Positions 36,448 to 45,390 of a DNA stretch of 64,000 bases are shown in pieces. The notes below the pieces were generated by a model, which searched no databases, had not been told where the DNA came from, and was given only the letters and a program-made list of their open reading frames with translations. The position numbers were made by a program, and so were the translations under genes. The DNA comes from Paenibacillus dauci (GTDB taxonomy: Bacteria > Bacillota > Bacilli > Paenibacillales > Paenibacillaceae): the NCBI RefSeq assembly GCF_000971985.1, contig NZ_LAQQ01000001.1:930001-994000 (forward strand), read 5' to 3'. The stretch's first letter is position 1, and every line of letters starts with the position of its first letter.

Positions 36448-37776
36448 CTAACCGTGATGAGATATGGTTTCCTTTTGGCGAAAAGCAGATCGGCTCAATA
36501 ATCCGACAACCAGCGCACATACCGACATGATGCCTGCCAGCAGATATAGATTGACAATCCCGAACTGTTCAGCAATCCAGCCCATAATCAGCAGCGAAAT
36601 GCAAAATGTAAAGTTGAGCGTAGCATCCTGGGCAGACAGCAGTTTAGGCAGCTGTTCCCTCGTTACGCTGAGCTGTAGCAGTGTCCGCCGATTGACAGCT
36701 GCCAATTCAGCTACCGGTCCCATCGCTACAACCAGCAGCAATGAAATATATGGATTCGTCGTTACAGCAAATACCAGCGTTAATATGGAATAAATCCCAA
36801 TACCCAGCAGCATGGCCCGGAATTCCCGGCCATTTAGCCAGCGAACCAGTCCTACAACCAGCAGTCCTCCACCGATCGCTCCGGCGAAATAAGCAGTATT
36901 GATAAATCCCCACCATTCCTCACCCTGATGCAGCACCTGCACAACAAATGCCAATATAAATGCACCTACCCATACCGAACCGCCCAGCATATCGACCATA
37001 TCCATAAAGATCAATGTGCGAATTTTGGGTTTGCGCCAGATCAATTGCCAGCCTTCTGTCAATGTCTTTATATATTCACGTTCACTGCTTGCTGGCGCTG
37101 GTGCAATCTGTTCGTCATCAGGAGCGGCTGCTTCTCCGCGCTGGGCAATCACAGGCGCATCCACTGCATTTGCCGAATTCTCCACCTCAGCAGTCTGCGG
37201 CTCGCGGATAAAAGCAGTAAATACCATTGCGACTGCATAGAATATTCCCGCCAGCATCAGCGTAGGCAGAGCTCCAATCCAGGCTACCAGAATACCTCCC
37301 ATCGCCCAACCGGCACAGCGAATAATCTGGTCGCTGACCGAGACCATACCATTGGCTCTCAGCAGCTCATCACGATGAACAAGCCGGGGAACCAGACTAT
37401 TACGAGCTGGTGTCGTCCAGCCATCCAGAAAAGACATCGCGAAAATCAAAGTGAAAATCAGAGGTAGTGAAGCCTGCTCCCGCGAAACCCATAAATACAG
37501 CGCCAGCACAGCAAAAATAACAAATTGACCAAACTGGCAAAAAAGTAAAAGTCTGGCCAGCCGAAACCTCACCAGCATTAGCGATGCCACCAGACCACTG
37601 AGCAGCTGCGAAGATGAACGGAAAAAGGGAACAAACACTCCTGCCAGAATCGAGTCCGTACCTGCCATAACCAGCGAGACAATACCCATGATATAGATAA
37701 TATCAGCTGCATTGGATAGTGTCTGGGTACCAATCAAATAATAAAAAGAAGGATGCAATCGTATCGGCTTGTTCAT
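36448..37776 (-). CDS. MFS transporter (DHA3/MFS_3-like)
   Basis: A 442-residue protein with about 12 membrane helices and a long polar loop near residues 190-235. FIPFFRSSSQLLSG-like segments and SFLDGWTTPARNSLVPRLVH, with LLRANGMVSVSDQIIRCAGW, are characteristic of the MFS_3/enterobactin-exporter type, which exports drugs or siderophores. GGGAG lies 12 bases before the ATG, a wide spacing. The 169-residue gene is 38 bases upstream and may be co-transcribed. Substrate unknown. Confidence 0.82.
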   Translation of the reverse strand: MNKPIRLHPSFYYLIGTQTLSNAADIIYIMGIVSLVMAGTDSILAGVFVPFFRSSSQLLSGLVASLMLVRFRLARLLLFCQFGQFVIFAVLALYLWVSREQASLPLIFTLIFAMSFLDGWTTPARNSLVPRLVHRDELLRANGMVSVSDQIIRCAGWAMGGILVAWIGALPTLMLAGIFYAVAMVFTAFIREPQTAEVENSANAVDAPVIAQRGEAAAPDDEQIAPAPASSEREYIKTLTEGWQLIWRKPKIRTLIFMDMVDMLGGSVWVGAFILAFVVQVLHQGEEWWGFINTAYFAGAIGGGLLVVGLVRWLNGREFRAMLLGIGIYSILTLVFAVTTNPYISLLLVVAMGPVAELAAVNRRTLLQLSVTREQLPKLLSAQDATLNFTFCISLLIMGWIAEQFGIVNLYLLAGIMSVCALVVGLLSRSAFRQKETISHHG

Positions 37777-37814
37777 TGGATGTGTGCACTCCCGCGATTG
37801 TTGTTATACAGAGG

Positions 37815-38324
37815 CTACTGCTGACCTGTGCCAAAGTAGTTCGATGTATCGGTTAACCAATATTTCTGCTCGGCAGGCAGCTGCTCCATAAAATTCTCGT
37901 AATGTCCTGTCCAGCCTTCCGGAACATACTGTTCAAACGAAGCCGGTTCCGGGAAATAGGAAGATAACTGCCGGTTATCAAAATCTACCAACAGCGCAGG
38001 CACCCAGCCTGCCAGCATTTCCAGATCTCCATCGTGAGCGTTCGCCTGAATCGCCAACCCTATTCTCAGTTCCTCCACGCTAATCTGTTCTTCTTCAATA
38101 TATTGAAGAAAAGAATGTACTGTCTGTTCATTCAACACCGGAATATGAAACCGGTATCCATAATCTGCATCTGAAGATATGTCGTATCCTTTATTTGCAA
38201 AAGCTTGGCTGAACCGGGGCAGATCCATAAACCAGTATTCTTTTTCCGTAACATACCAACGCCAGCTGCCTTCGAGGCGAACAGCTACAATGATATTCTC
38301 ACCATACTTGATAGAGGTACTCAT
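37815..38324 (-). CDS. Unknown protein
   Basis: A 169-residue soluble protein I do not recognise. It is mixed alpha/beta with aromatic clusters: GSWRWYVTEKEYWFMDLPRF near the N-terminus, AHDGDLEMLAGWVPALLVDF in the middle and a Trp/Tyr-rich end (GWTGHYENFMEQLPAEQKYW). No signal peptide, membrane segment or Cys. AGGTG precedes the ATG. It is followed closely by the MFS gene. Confidence 0.65.
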   Translation of the reverse strand: MSTSIKYGENIIVAVRLEGSWRWYVTEKEYWFMDLPRFSQAFANKGYDISSDADYGYRFHIPVLNEQTVHSFLQYIEEEQISVEELRIGLAIQANAHDGDLEMLAGWVPALLVDFDNRQLSSYFPEPASFEQYVPEGWTGHYENFMEQLPAEQKYWLTDTSNYFGTGQQ

Positions 38325-38596
38325 ACTATGTAATCACCTGCCCGAATAGATTGTAGTTTATGTGGATTTAGTGTACAGAATCCGTCTTTATTTACATTCT
38401 GCCATTATACTATGTATTATGTGTAATATGGAAACCACAATGCTATATATGGAAGAAGAATGTTGCCATATGGAATCATATTGCTTCTTTAAATAAGTAA
38501 AGTGAATATTGGAGCTTCTCTGTAAGTTGTGAAGCTGGTTCTACATGTATGATGCAGGCAACTAATTGAGCCGATTTATATTCTTGGCTCCTGTGA

Positions 38597-38668
38597 GTGT
38601 CTAGGTGTCTAGGTGTCTAGGTGTCTAGGTGTCTAGGTGTCTAGGTGTCTAGGTGTCTAGGTGTCTAG
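38597..38668. repeat. Nine tandem copies of the octamer GTGTCTAG
   Basis: Nine perfect head-to-tail copies of an 8-bp unit sit between the divergent starts of the unknown gene at 38324 and endonuclease V. Each unit has a CTAG tetramer, which is usually rare in bacteria. All reading frames through it on both strands contain stops, so it does not encode protein. It ends 6 bases before the -10 element of endonuclease V. Such simple repeats change copy number by slipped-strand replication. Confidence 0.97.
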
Positions 38669-38674
38669 GCCGAG

Positions 38675-38680
38675 TATAAT
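38675..38680 (+). promoter_or_regulatory. -10 element of the endonuclease V promoter
   Basis: TATAAT, 24 bases before the gene's ATG. The -35 position, about 17 bases upstream, falls inside the tandem repeat and has no TTGACA-like hexamer. Confidence 0.6.
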
Positions 38681-38704
38681 TACATATCGATAGGTGGAAA
38701 AGAA

Positions 38705-39391
38705 ATGTTGAAAATACATATCCAGCATCGCTGGGATCTGAATGAAGAAGAAGCGACATCGCTTCAAAAGGAGCTTGCTAATCAGGTGATCACACGGGAT
38801 CAGCTGCCAGATGTACAATATATCGCCGGAGTGGATGTCGCATACAGTGAACATACCGACCAGCTGATTGCAGCTGTTGTTGTTCTGGATGCTTTTACGC
38901 TGGAAGTGATCGAATCGGTTACGGTCAAAGATTCTGTACAGTTTCCGTATTTGCCCGGTCTGTTCTCGTTCCGTGAACTACCGCCTGTGATCAAGGCACT
39001 TCAGCAACTTGAACATGAACCCCAGCTGATCGTATGCGACAGCCAGGGTCTCGCCCATCCGCGACGATTCGGGCTGGCTTGTCATCTGGGTGTACTGCTC
39101 AATATACCTGCGATAGGATGCGGCAAGACGAGGCTGGTTGGGGAATATACCGAGCCGGATCGGTTACGCGGATCTTCCTCTGCGCTGGTTGATGAAGAGC
39201 AGCAGATTCGGAGTTTACTACGTACGCAGACGGATGTGAAACCTGTATTTGTGTCTGTAGGGCATAGGAATAGTCTGGAGACGGCGAATGAGTGGATATT
39301 GCGACTCACTCCTCGCTATCGCCTGCCGGAGACGACGCGGATGGCAGACCAGCTGGTACGTAAGGCTTTGAAAGAGCTGGAGAACGAATAA
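38705..39391 (+). CDS. nfi: Endonuclease V
   Basis: A 228-residue deoxyinosine-specific endonuclease that cuts near hypoxanthine, i.e. deaminated adenine, in DNA. It has the RNase H-like fold: IAGVDVAYSEHT with the first catalytic Asp, the wedge region PYLPGLFSFRELPPV with the catalytic Glu, and CDSQGLAHPRRFGLACHLG with the second Asp; CGKTRLVGEY follows. The family usually has DGQG where this has DSQG. AGGTGG lies 7 bases before the ATG. A tandem repeat fills the promoter region. Confidence 0.94.
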   Translation: MLKIHIQHRWDLNEEEATSLQKELANQVITRDQLPDVQYIAGVDVAYSEHTDQLIAAVVVLDAFTLEVIESVTVKDSVQFPYLPGLFSFRELPPVIKALQQLEHEPQLIVCDSQGLAHPRRFGLACHLGVLLNIPAIGCGKTRLVGEYTEPDRLRGSSSALVDEEQQIRSLLRTQTDVKPVFVSVGHRNSLETANEWILRLTPRYRLPETTRMADQLVRKALKELENE

Positions 39392-39418
39392 TACTCTAAT
39401 ACTTTTATGTTTAGAAAA

Positions 39419-40336
39419 TCATTTTTTATAAATATGGGATGTCAATATCTCTATTATTGGATTAGAATTTATTTTTCTAGCCAGTTGCAGAACATCCATT
39501 TCTTTCATAAATTCATTTGAATATTTCAATCCCGGATCTATTCCGTAATGTAGTAGCAACTTTACCATGTCTATATTTTGATTCCGCACAGCTGCCCATA
39601 AAGGATTAGTTCGAGGAGACGCAAGATCCAAACTTATATTTTTGGCAAATAGCATATTTACAATAGTGAATGCATTCTGAGCTGCAGCATTCGCTAATTC
39701 GATTCCACTGAATTTATTAATATTAAGGTCTGCCTCAATTGAATATTCTGCAATAGACCAATTCTCATATAGAATTGCTGTATTTAAAATAGAACCCTCA
39801 TGCGTAATGATGTCTATAGTTTCCCTAGACTGATTGAGCATTTGAATTACTTGTTCATTTTTTCCTTCAATAATGTAACTTCTTAATATCTTGGACTGCA
39901 TAACGGTCTCATTATCTTCTCCCCATAAATATGCTTCATGATAACGAGATAGGTAACGATTATATTCCACAGATCCAGGCTTTGGGCCCTCCAGTACTGC
40001 TTTCTCAAACGATACTGGAGGAGTATATCTTCCTTCCATTATATAAGCGAATATCATATCTGGAGCCGCATACCTTTCAAGTACATCCTTACCCAACACT
40101 CTAATCTCTGAGAAGCCTAATTTCATCTGCTTGTTTTTGTACATTAGTAGATGATAAGGGTATGTACGCTGCGTATGAAAAGGACACTGAATATACAGCC
40201 ATAGATGATTCAAGAAATCTTCTGATACATTGACATTTCTTCTCTTGTTCTGATTGCAGACCCAACCTATATTTTGCGCTTGTTCAAAATGATATCTTGA
40301 ATAATACGTATTATCACTGTACAGCTCCAGATCCAA
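39419..40336 (-). CDS. Ankyrin-repeat protein, possible immunity partner
   Basis: A 305-residue protein. Its C-terminal half has ankyrin repeats: LNTAILYENWSIAEYSIEAD, LANAAAQNAFTIVNMLFAKN and NPLWAAVRNQNIDMVKLLLHYG. The N-terminal half (YPYHLLMYKNKQMKLGFSEI) is unrecognised. The TTG start is uncertain: AGGAGG lies only 2 bases before it. It begins 11 bases after the preceding gene of a minus-strand run, which looks like an immunity-gene array, but ankyrin proteins have many roles. Confidence 0.7.
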   Translation of the reverse strand: MDLELYSDNTYYSRYHFEQAQNIGWVCNQNKRRNVNVSEDFLNHLWLYIQCPFHTQRTYPYHLLMYKNKQMKLGFSEIRVLGKDVLERYAAPDMIFAYIMEGRYTPPVSFEKAVLEGPKPGSVEYNRYLSRYHEAYLWGEDNETVMQSKILRSYIIEGKNEQVIQMLNQSRETIDIITHEGSILNTAILYENWSIAEYSIEADLNINKFSGIELANAAAQNAFTIVNMLFAKNISLDLASPRTNPLWAAVRNQNIDMVKLLLHYGIDPGLKYSNEFMKEMDVLQLARKINSNPIIEILTSHIYKK

Positions 40337-40347
40337 CCCCTCCTGCC

Positions 40348-40824
40348 TTACCCTTTGTATAATTTAGAGTAGTAAACATTAACTATACTTACAAAAGTAT
40401 TCCAAATCTCAATAGGATCCATTACTCCAGTCAAATGACCCCACAATTCTCTGCCTACTGCATTCCCAGTAGTTTCAATCTTCACGCCTAATCCACCAAT
40501 AGATATAAATGTATGGATCAGCTTAATCATATGCTGGATGCCTTTCAAACTTCTGTTTTTCCCAATAAGATATACTACTGAGTTATGATTTTCGATAACT
40601 TCTATATCTTCCTGTAAAAGCTTACTGCTACCCGCATATTCAAAAGCTTCCTTCAACGTTTCATCACGTATTTCATAATGTAGTTCATAAACATTGCTGT
40701 CTAATCTGGAGAAGATCATATTGCCCTTCAACTGATAGTCTGGATAAGTTGCTAGTCCTATAGCAACTTCCTTTATGCTCTGCCATTTACCTGGTATACA
40801 AACAATGATTGATTCATTTTTCAT
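40348..40824 (-). CDS. DUF4261-like protein, possible immunity gene
   Basis: A 158-residue soluble protein starting ESIIVCIPGKWQSIKEVAIG and with a central ISIGGLGVKIETTGNAVGRE, a layout that recalls DUF4261 proteins common in polymorphic-toxin loci. The match is weak. It lies 9 bases after the Imm30-like gene and is followed by the ankyrin gene, so the three are probably co-transcribed. Function not known. Confidence 0.5.
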   Translation of the reverse strand: MKNESIIVCIPGKWQSIKEVAIGLATYPDYQLKGNMIFSRLDSNVYELHYEIRDETLKEAFEYAGSSKLLQEDIEVIENHNSVVYLIGKNRSLKGIQHMIKLIHTFISIGGLGVKIETTGNAVGRELWGHLTGVMDPIEIWNTFVSIVNVYYSKLYKG

Positions 40825-40833
40825 AAAGTTCTT

Positions 40834-41298
40834 CTACTTTTCTTTCAGAATATCTCTAGCCACTTCTGCAAATAATGCCGGTTGATGCTTGGCCAGTTGG
40901 TTTATTATCATTTTCACTTTTTGCTGTATGAGATAATCTACTTGAGGCAACTCCTTACTTAATATACTCTTCAAATCTTCCGAATTTAATAAAACATGAT
41001 AAAGTTCCTCAAAACAGTAGCTTGAATGGGGTCCATAATAGACTGTACTTTCAAGTATCGTTTGTACTCCATTCCGTATATTGTTTCGTCTAACTATATA
41101 AAATATAGTCTCAACCATATCGCTGATTAAGGATGTCTCTTCTATATCATCATCAAACAGAGCACACAGACCTTCAATGACTTCATTAGAAGCCTGGTTA
41201 CACATCTCATTCAGTATTCGATTCACATCGTCAATATCGTTCTCTTGTTCCAATAATAACGCCTTACTAAGTTCCAATAGTTCTTTATTCTGGTTCAT
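40834..41298 (-). CDS. Imm30-like immunity protein
   Basis: A 154-residue all-helical acidic protein. LNEMCNQASNEVIEGLCALF, DDDIEETSLISDMVETIFYI and the VDYLIQQKVKMIINQLAKHQ end resemble Imm30, an immunity family of contact-dependent toxin loci. An in-frame TTG upstream overlaps the GGGAGG site, so the ATG at 41298 is the start. No toxin gene is next to it, hence a probable orphan. Confidence 0.55.
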   Translation of the reverse strand: MNQNKELLELSKALLLEQENDIDDVNRILNEMCNQASNEVIEGLCALFDDDIEETSLISDMVETIFYIVRRNNIRNGVQTILESTVYYGPHSSYCFEELYHVLLNSEDLKSILSKELPQVDYLIQQKVKMIINQLAKHQPALFAEVARDILKEK

Positions 41299-41359
41299 TG
41301 TTCCTCCCAAATTTTATGTATGAAATTGCTATCTATTCTTAAATAACAGATGGCATTAT

Positions 41360-41911
41360 TTATACAGGAAGCGTGAAAATCACTTCAAACGGATCACACT
41401 CTCGTATACGATATGCTACTTGCACTTCCTTTAGTAAATGAGGAATGCACGGTGAAAGGATATTGGGATGATGAGCATATAATATAACGAGAACCCCAGT
41501 CAATTCTTCGGATCCTAAATGGCTTTCCAAGTTACTGACTATTTCTTGCATACTGATCCCTGCGTTCCAGAAATCTAATAAGCAAACAGACACATTCTGT
41601 AAACTAACCGCTTTTTTTAGTACACAAACTATGTATTGATCGAAGAGATCTTTAATATACATTTCATCTAAAGAATATTCATCTGTATAATTCATAATGG
41701 TCTCTATGAGTTCAGCTTTTTTATAGTTATCTTCAATCCTACTTAACATAGTGATCAAATGTTCAAAAAAATGTTTCCCAAAATAATCCATCAAAGGAGG
41801 AATAGATTTGATACTTTGTAAGCATACAAAAAATGCATCATATTCTATGGTATCCTGATTTTCTAGCAAGTATTGGAAAGCCTCATCCATGATTCTATTC
41901 TTATCTGGCAA
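41360..41911 (-). CDS. Helical unknown protein, possible immunity gene
   Basis: A 183-residue acidic protein with predicted helices throughout (DYFGKHFFEHLITMLSRIED, YIVCVLKKAVSLQNVSVCLL) and a final LKEVQVAYRIRECDPFEVIF. I do not recognise a family. Start is TTG at 41911, 9 bases after AAAGGAG; an ATG seven codons later is an alternative. It is the first gene of the probable orphan-immunity run, and its base composition is more AT-rich than the flanking housekeeping genes. Confidence 0.55.
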   Translation of the reverse strand: MPDKNRIMDEAFQYLLENQDTIEYDAFFVCLQSIKSIPPLMDYFGKHFFEHLITMLSRIEDNYKKAELIETIMNYTDEYSLDEMYIKDLFDQYIVCVLKKAVSLQNVSVCLLDFWNAGISMQEIVSNLESHLGSEELTGVLVILYAHHPNILSPCIPHLLKEVQVAYRIRECDPFEVIFTLPV

Positions 41912-41983
41912 TTTATAATTCTCCTTTATTCAGTTATCTTACTTTATAGAATTTATTACAGGTGCTTTGCACATTACATTTTA

Positions 41984-42029
41984 CACAAATAGGCCAAAAC
42001 AAGGTAGCACCCTGTTTGACCTACTTGTG
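41984..42029. other. Imperfect hairpin upstream of the 41.9 kb gene
   Basis: CACAAATAGG pairs with CCTACTTGTG and AAAACA with TGTTTG inside, with mismatches. It could be a second terminator for the Imm3 transcript or an operator in the next gene's leader. No clean T-run follows. Confidence 0.4.
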
Positions 42030-42082
42030 CTTAATATAGGTGTATCATGTTTTAGTCAATGATGTACTCGATATATATACAT

Positions 42083-42122
42083 AAAAAAGTCAGCTAGATG
42101 GGTTTCCATCCTGACTGACTTT
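42083..42122 (-). terminator. Terminator after the Imm3-like gene
   Basis: AAAGTCAG pairs with CTGACTTT and GATGG with CCATC inside; on the minus strand TTTTTTATG follows, about 125 bases past the Imm3-like stop codon. Confidence 0.8.
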
Positions 42123-42246
42123 CCCTTATTATTGTACATGCCCATGGTTTAAAATCAAATCCTAGTTGTGGTTACATCATATACTTCTCTGATAAGTTCC
42201 TGTACGATTTCACCAACCTCGACCGCAGCATCCTTTTAAGTAATTT

Positions 42247-42948
42247 TTATATATTAAGCTCATCCAATCTTTCAAGCACATTGTGTATTCTTTTAAATAA
42301 ATGTTGTTTTTCTTCTTCCGTATACGAATCTCCCAGCCATTCTGGATTAAACTCTTGTAATATTGCTTTAGCTTCTTGTAGCTTTTCTGTCTTTATTAAA
42401 TTATCTTGTAAAAGGCATTCGGCTAAAGTAGTATACAAATTGATTTTTTCGCCTGCTGTAAACTTAGCCATATGAAATTTAAAAAGTATATCTTTTGCTA
42501 TTTCATTATCGTTTAATTCATTTTTGGAAAGATTATTATAGTAATTTTTAATGACTTCAATAAGTTGATGATAAAACCAACGAGCTATATTATTAGGTGT
42601 AATAGGATGCTTCTTTATTTTTTCTAGCACAATTTGAGTTCTAGAAATTAAATCTTGGTATTGATGATATGGTAAATGTGATTTTAAAACTTCATAATTA
42701 ATACTATTAAATTGTTTATGAATATCATTTGGAGCTACTTGCAAAAGGTAGGGTTCCTCTAGAAGGAGTTCTCCAAAACGCATAATGATTACAGCTCTTA
42801 CTAAGTCATTATCTTTCATCTCATATTCAAAATCATCCCGTGCAGCTATTTTTGCATGCGTACTATTATATCCATTATCATTTATATAGTCTTGAACATA
42901 TTCATCAAATTCTTGCAATAGCTCTTCATAATTTAATTCTTCACTCAT
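42247..42948 (-). CDS. Imm3-like immunity protein of the deaminase cassette
   Basis: A 233-residue acidic helical protein. LNYEELLQEFDEYVQDYIND, the ARDDFEYEMK block and AVIIMRFGELLLEE resemble Imm3 family immunity proteins, here with an added C-terminal helical domain. It lies 26 bases after the frameshifted deaminase toxin fragment. Two ATG codons are adjacent; GGAG favours the second, 8 bases away. Strongly AT-rich compared with the spike genes. Its frame is intact although the toxin's is not, as expected if losing immunity is costly. Confidence 0.6.
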   Translation of the reverse strand: MSEELNYEELLQEFDEYVQDYINDNGYNSTHAKIAARDDFEYEMKDNDLVRAVIIMRFGELLLEEPYLLQVAPNDIHKQFNSINYEVLKSHLPYHQYQDLISRTQIVLEKIKKHPITPNNIARWFYHQLIEVIKNYYNNLSKNELNDNEIAKDILFKFHMAKFTAGEKINLYTTLAECLLQDNLIKTEKLQEAKAILQEFNPEWLGDSYTEEEKQHLFKRIHNVLERLDELNI

Positions 42949-42977
42949 CATTTAATCTCCTTTTATATAAGGTTTAT

Positions 42978-44020
42978 TTAATCATTTTTTAAAGTTGGAA
43001 TCTGAATACCTTTGTTATGAATAACTTCTATTACAATTCCGGGATAGCGTTTCTTAAACAATGAAATCGTATAATTACATCCACCACAAGTATCTTTCTC
43101 TGTAAATAAAGTAATTTCACCTTTTAAATCATTCCTATTCTCAACTCCATTTTTCTTCATTGCTTCGTCTAAATTCTCAGCTAAATCATTTAGTATTTTA
43201 TATTCGGTATCTGGTGTTCTTAATGTTAAATATCCTGCATTATTTGGAGCATGGACAGGAGGAAATATAGGATTTCTATCTTCATTTGTTTTGTAATCTT
43301 TAGTTGGTTGAGGCGATATATCGGGTATTTTGTCTGAGCCATTATCCCATACCACTTTACTATGTGCATAATAATTTTTTTATTTAAATTGATATTCAAG
43401 TTATTAATTTCACAGTAACCATAATTAGCACCTTTACTTTTAATTGCTTTATTAGAGAGCTTGCTTTTATAAGCTATAGCCTGGGTTAACAAATCTTTAT
43501 CTTTTACAGGATCTAATACTCGTGTTGTTGTCCATTCATAGTGTTGATCTGACCCATCCTTAGAGTTACGATACACTTTATGCTCCTCTGCAGTAAATCC
43601 TTGATTTGGATCTGGATTGTTTTCTTTCTCTGGTGTCTTATCAGGTTCTGAATTGTTTTCTTTCTCTGGTGTCTTATCAGGCTTGTTAGGCGGTGGAGTC
43701 ACAGGATCTTTCGACTCTTCATGTATAGGCTTCTGATCAGGCTCACTTTTTGCCTTACGACCCGAAGTTTCATGATGATCCAGTCCACCAACGCCTGCTG
43801 TAGCCAGCCCATTCTGATTCATCCGGGCGCTAATATTCTTCATCATCGCTCCAAGGCGCTCCATAGGGAGCATAAACGGCATTGCTCCAGGCTTGGCTCC
43901 CCCCTGTCCAATCGCTAGACCTGGTCGGGAGTGCGGCATCTCGCCACCTCCGGCTGCACGCGCCGCAGCTTCTGCTTTGGCCATGTCTTTGCCAAGTTTA
44001 CCGACTTTGGTAATCAGTCA
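42978..44020 (-). pseudogene. Displaced deaminase toxin cassette, frameshifted
   Basis: It lacks the spike domain and begins in the linker shared with the live toxin (ARAAGGG ... HSRPG ... PFMLPMERLGA), from about 44020. The variable tail follows: a PDKTPEKENN repeat, then HYEWTTTRVLDPVKDKDL. A run of seven A (about 43373 on the minus strand) breaks the frame; one more A would restore NKKNYYAHSKVVWDNGS and join the rest. That second part has TPDTEYKILNDLAENLDEAM and LFTEKDTCGGCNYTISLF, the D-x-E and CxxC metal motifs of BURPS668_1122-type toxin deaminases. Thr-Cys replaces the usual Pro-Cys. No start codon with a ribosome site is seen. Likely a silent cassette. Confidence 0.8.
43773..43976. 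repeat. Shared toxin linker, silent copy
   Basis: This segment and 47350-47553 are near-identical direct copies over about 200 bases, differing by scattered single-base changes, mostly at third positions. It encodes the linker that precedes the toxin tail. A degraded piece of the same stretch sits near 45107-45200. Confidence 0.92.
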
Positions 44021-44286
44021 GTATAACAAAAAAAAGGATGATCATAGTTTTCATTTCCATGATCAACCCTTTAAGGTGATAAAACGATGATGTTTAGATA
44101 CTAAAGCTGGAACTTCTGCTAAACGTATACCTAAAATAAAGAAATTTTTAAAACGAATTATATAGGTTATATCTAATCGAATTCAGCCACTCGACACATT
44201 TGGCATTATATGCTCTAAACAACAAAAGAACAAAAAATAATCAATTTTTTATGACTATAAATGATATAATTTATATTGAATAGATT

Positions 44287-44715
44287 TTAAGATAAGTTAT
44301 CAAAAAAATCATTGAAATTACTTTTAAAAAAAACCATATTGTCCATTTCTTCCTCTGATTCTATATCATGTATCCAAAAATAAACTTCTCCAAAATATCT
44401 TTCACTAATTCCAATACAAATCTCATTTCCTCCTGGATCGTTAGCAATCGATATAAATCCTGTAGGTAATTCTCCATCTAAAACTTCAAATACTTTGCCT
44501 AAATTACCCTTCATATTGCCAACTCCATAAAATTTATTTACTACACTCTCGCCTTCTTCATTAGAAATTTTAAATATTGATTTTTCTGGATATCCTCCAT
44601 TATGTTTCAGTAAAAAGTCAACGTATTGTTCAGGAAGCTTGAGAAAATACTTAGCTTCAAATTTGCGAATATCATCTATAGTTATTTTCTCATTTTCTCG
44701 ATCCATATTTGTCAT
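44287..44715 (-). CDS. SUKH (SMI1/KNR4) immunity protein
   Basis: A 142-residue protein of the SUKH-1 superfamily: ITIDDIRKFEAKYFLKLPEQ is the family N-terminus, followed by YVDFLLKHNGGYPEK, and ISIANDPGGNEICIGISERY with GEVYFWIHDIESEEE. SUKH proteins neutralise nuclease toxins of polymorphic-toxin systems. It lies just downstream of the decayed WHH nuclease remnant, most likely its former target. The ATG has a weak AGAAG upstream. Confidence 0.85.
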   Translation of the reverse strand: MTNMDRENEKITIDDIRKFEAKYFLKLPEQYVDFLLKHNGGYPEKSIFKISNEEGESVVNKFYGVGNMKGNLGKVFEVLDGELPTGFISIANDPGGNEICIGISERYFGEVYFWIHDIESEEEMDNMVFFKSNFNDFFDNLS

Positions 44716-44727
44716 AGTTAATCTTCT

Positions 44728-45240
44728 CTTCTATTTTTTATTTGTCGTTGACATACCATCCATATGCCTAACTTCTTTATGAATATCTTCTCAACAAGAA
44801 TCATTGTTGCTCCATCTTGGTGATGATGCCATATATAACCTTCAGGGACTTATTATTTACTGGCACTGTTGGATCAGAATCTCTACTAAAGTCCTGCTTC
44901 TAAATTAGCCTTTTTTGAAATCTTCTCGAAGATTCTTAGGTATAGTAATTTTTATTGTTATAGGCTTAATTTCTATAATTCAGCTAGCATCATCTGCTAA
45001 CTCGAAACGCTTACCTTTTTTAATTCTAAAGAATCATTATCGTTTATATTATCTTTAGAGTGTATCTTCTCTTCGATCTTCTCAAACTTTTTAGAGGATA
45101 AAGTTACAGGATCTTTCGACTCTTCATGTATAGGCTTCTGATTCATCTGGACGTTGATATTCTCCTTCGTCGCTCCGAGTCGTTCAATAAGAATTATAAT
45201 CAGCATCGCTTAGACTTGGCTCTTCTTAATCTAACTACTT
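44728..45240 (-). pseudogene. Decayed toxin cassette with WHH nuclease remnant
   Basis: On the minus strand a degraded linker (ERLGATKENINVQMNQKPIHEE) begins near 45190 and shares KPIHEESKDPVT with the deaminase cassette. Further on, interrupted by stops and frameshifts, come IKITIPKNLREDFKKANLEA, GLSRDSDPTVP and VPEGYIWHHHQDGATMILVE, then HKEVRHMDGMS. VPEGYxWHHHQDGxTMxLV with a following HxxV-H is the WHH/LHH HNH nuclease toxin signature. At least two frame changes separate the pieces. Translation across them cannot occur, so it is a toxin remnant; SUKH immunity lies next. Confidence 0.75.
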
Positions 45241-45390
45241 CTTCAGGTCTGGGGTTCTGTAATCGTTATCTACGTCAGACTAAAAGGCTACTGTTCCCAC
45301 TTGCTTTGAAACCTGAATAGGCTCAACTTGCCGATTGGAGGGCACGGCTTCGATACCTTAATAACTTCAAATCTATTGCTACAAGCTAAA

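Noticed and set aside
38597-38668. Tandem repeat as a CRISPR array
   Set aside because: The units are 8 bases with no spacers; this is a simple-sequence repeat.
42978-43355. Independent small gene for the deaminase domain
   Set aside because: It has no ribosome site and joins the upstream frame when one A is added, so it is the second half of a broken cassette.
44997-45206. Independent 69-residue gene
   Set aside because: It matches the worn toxin linker and runs into the degraded nuclease remnant.
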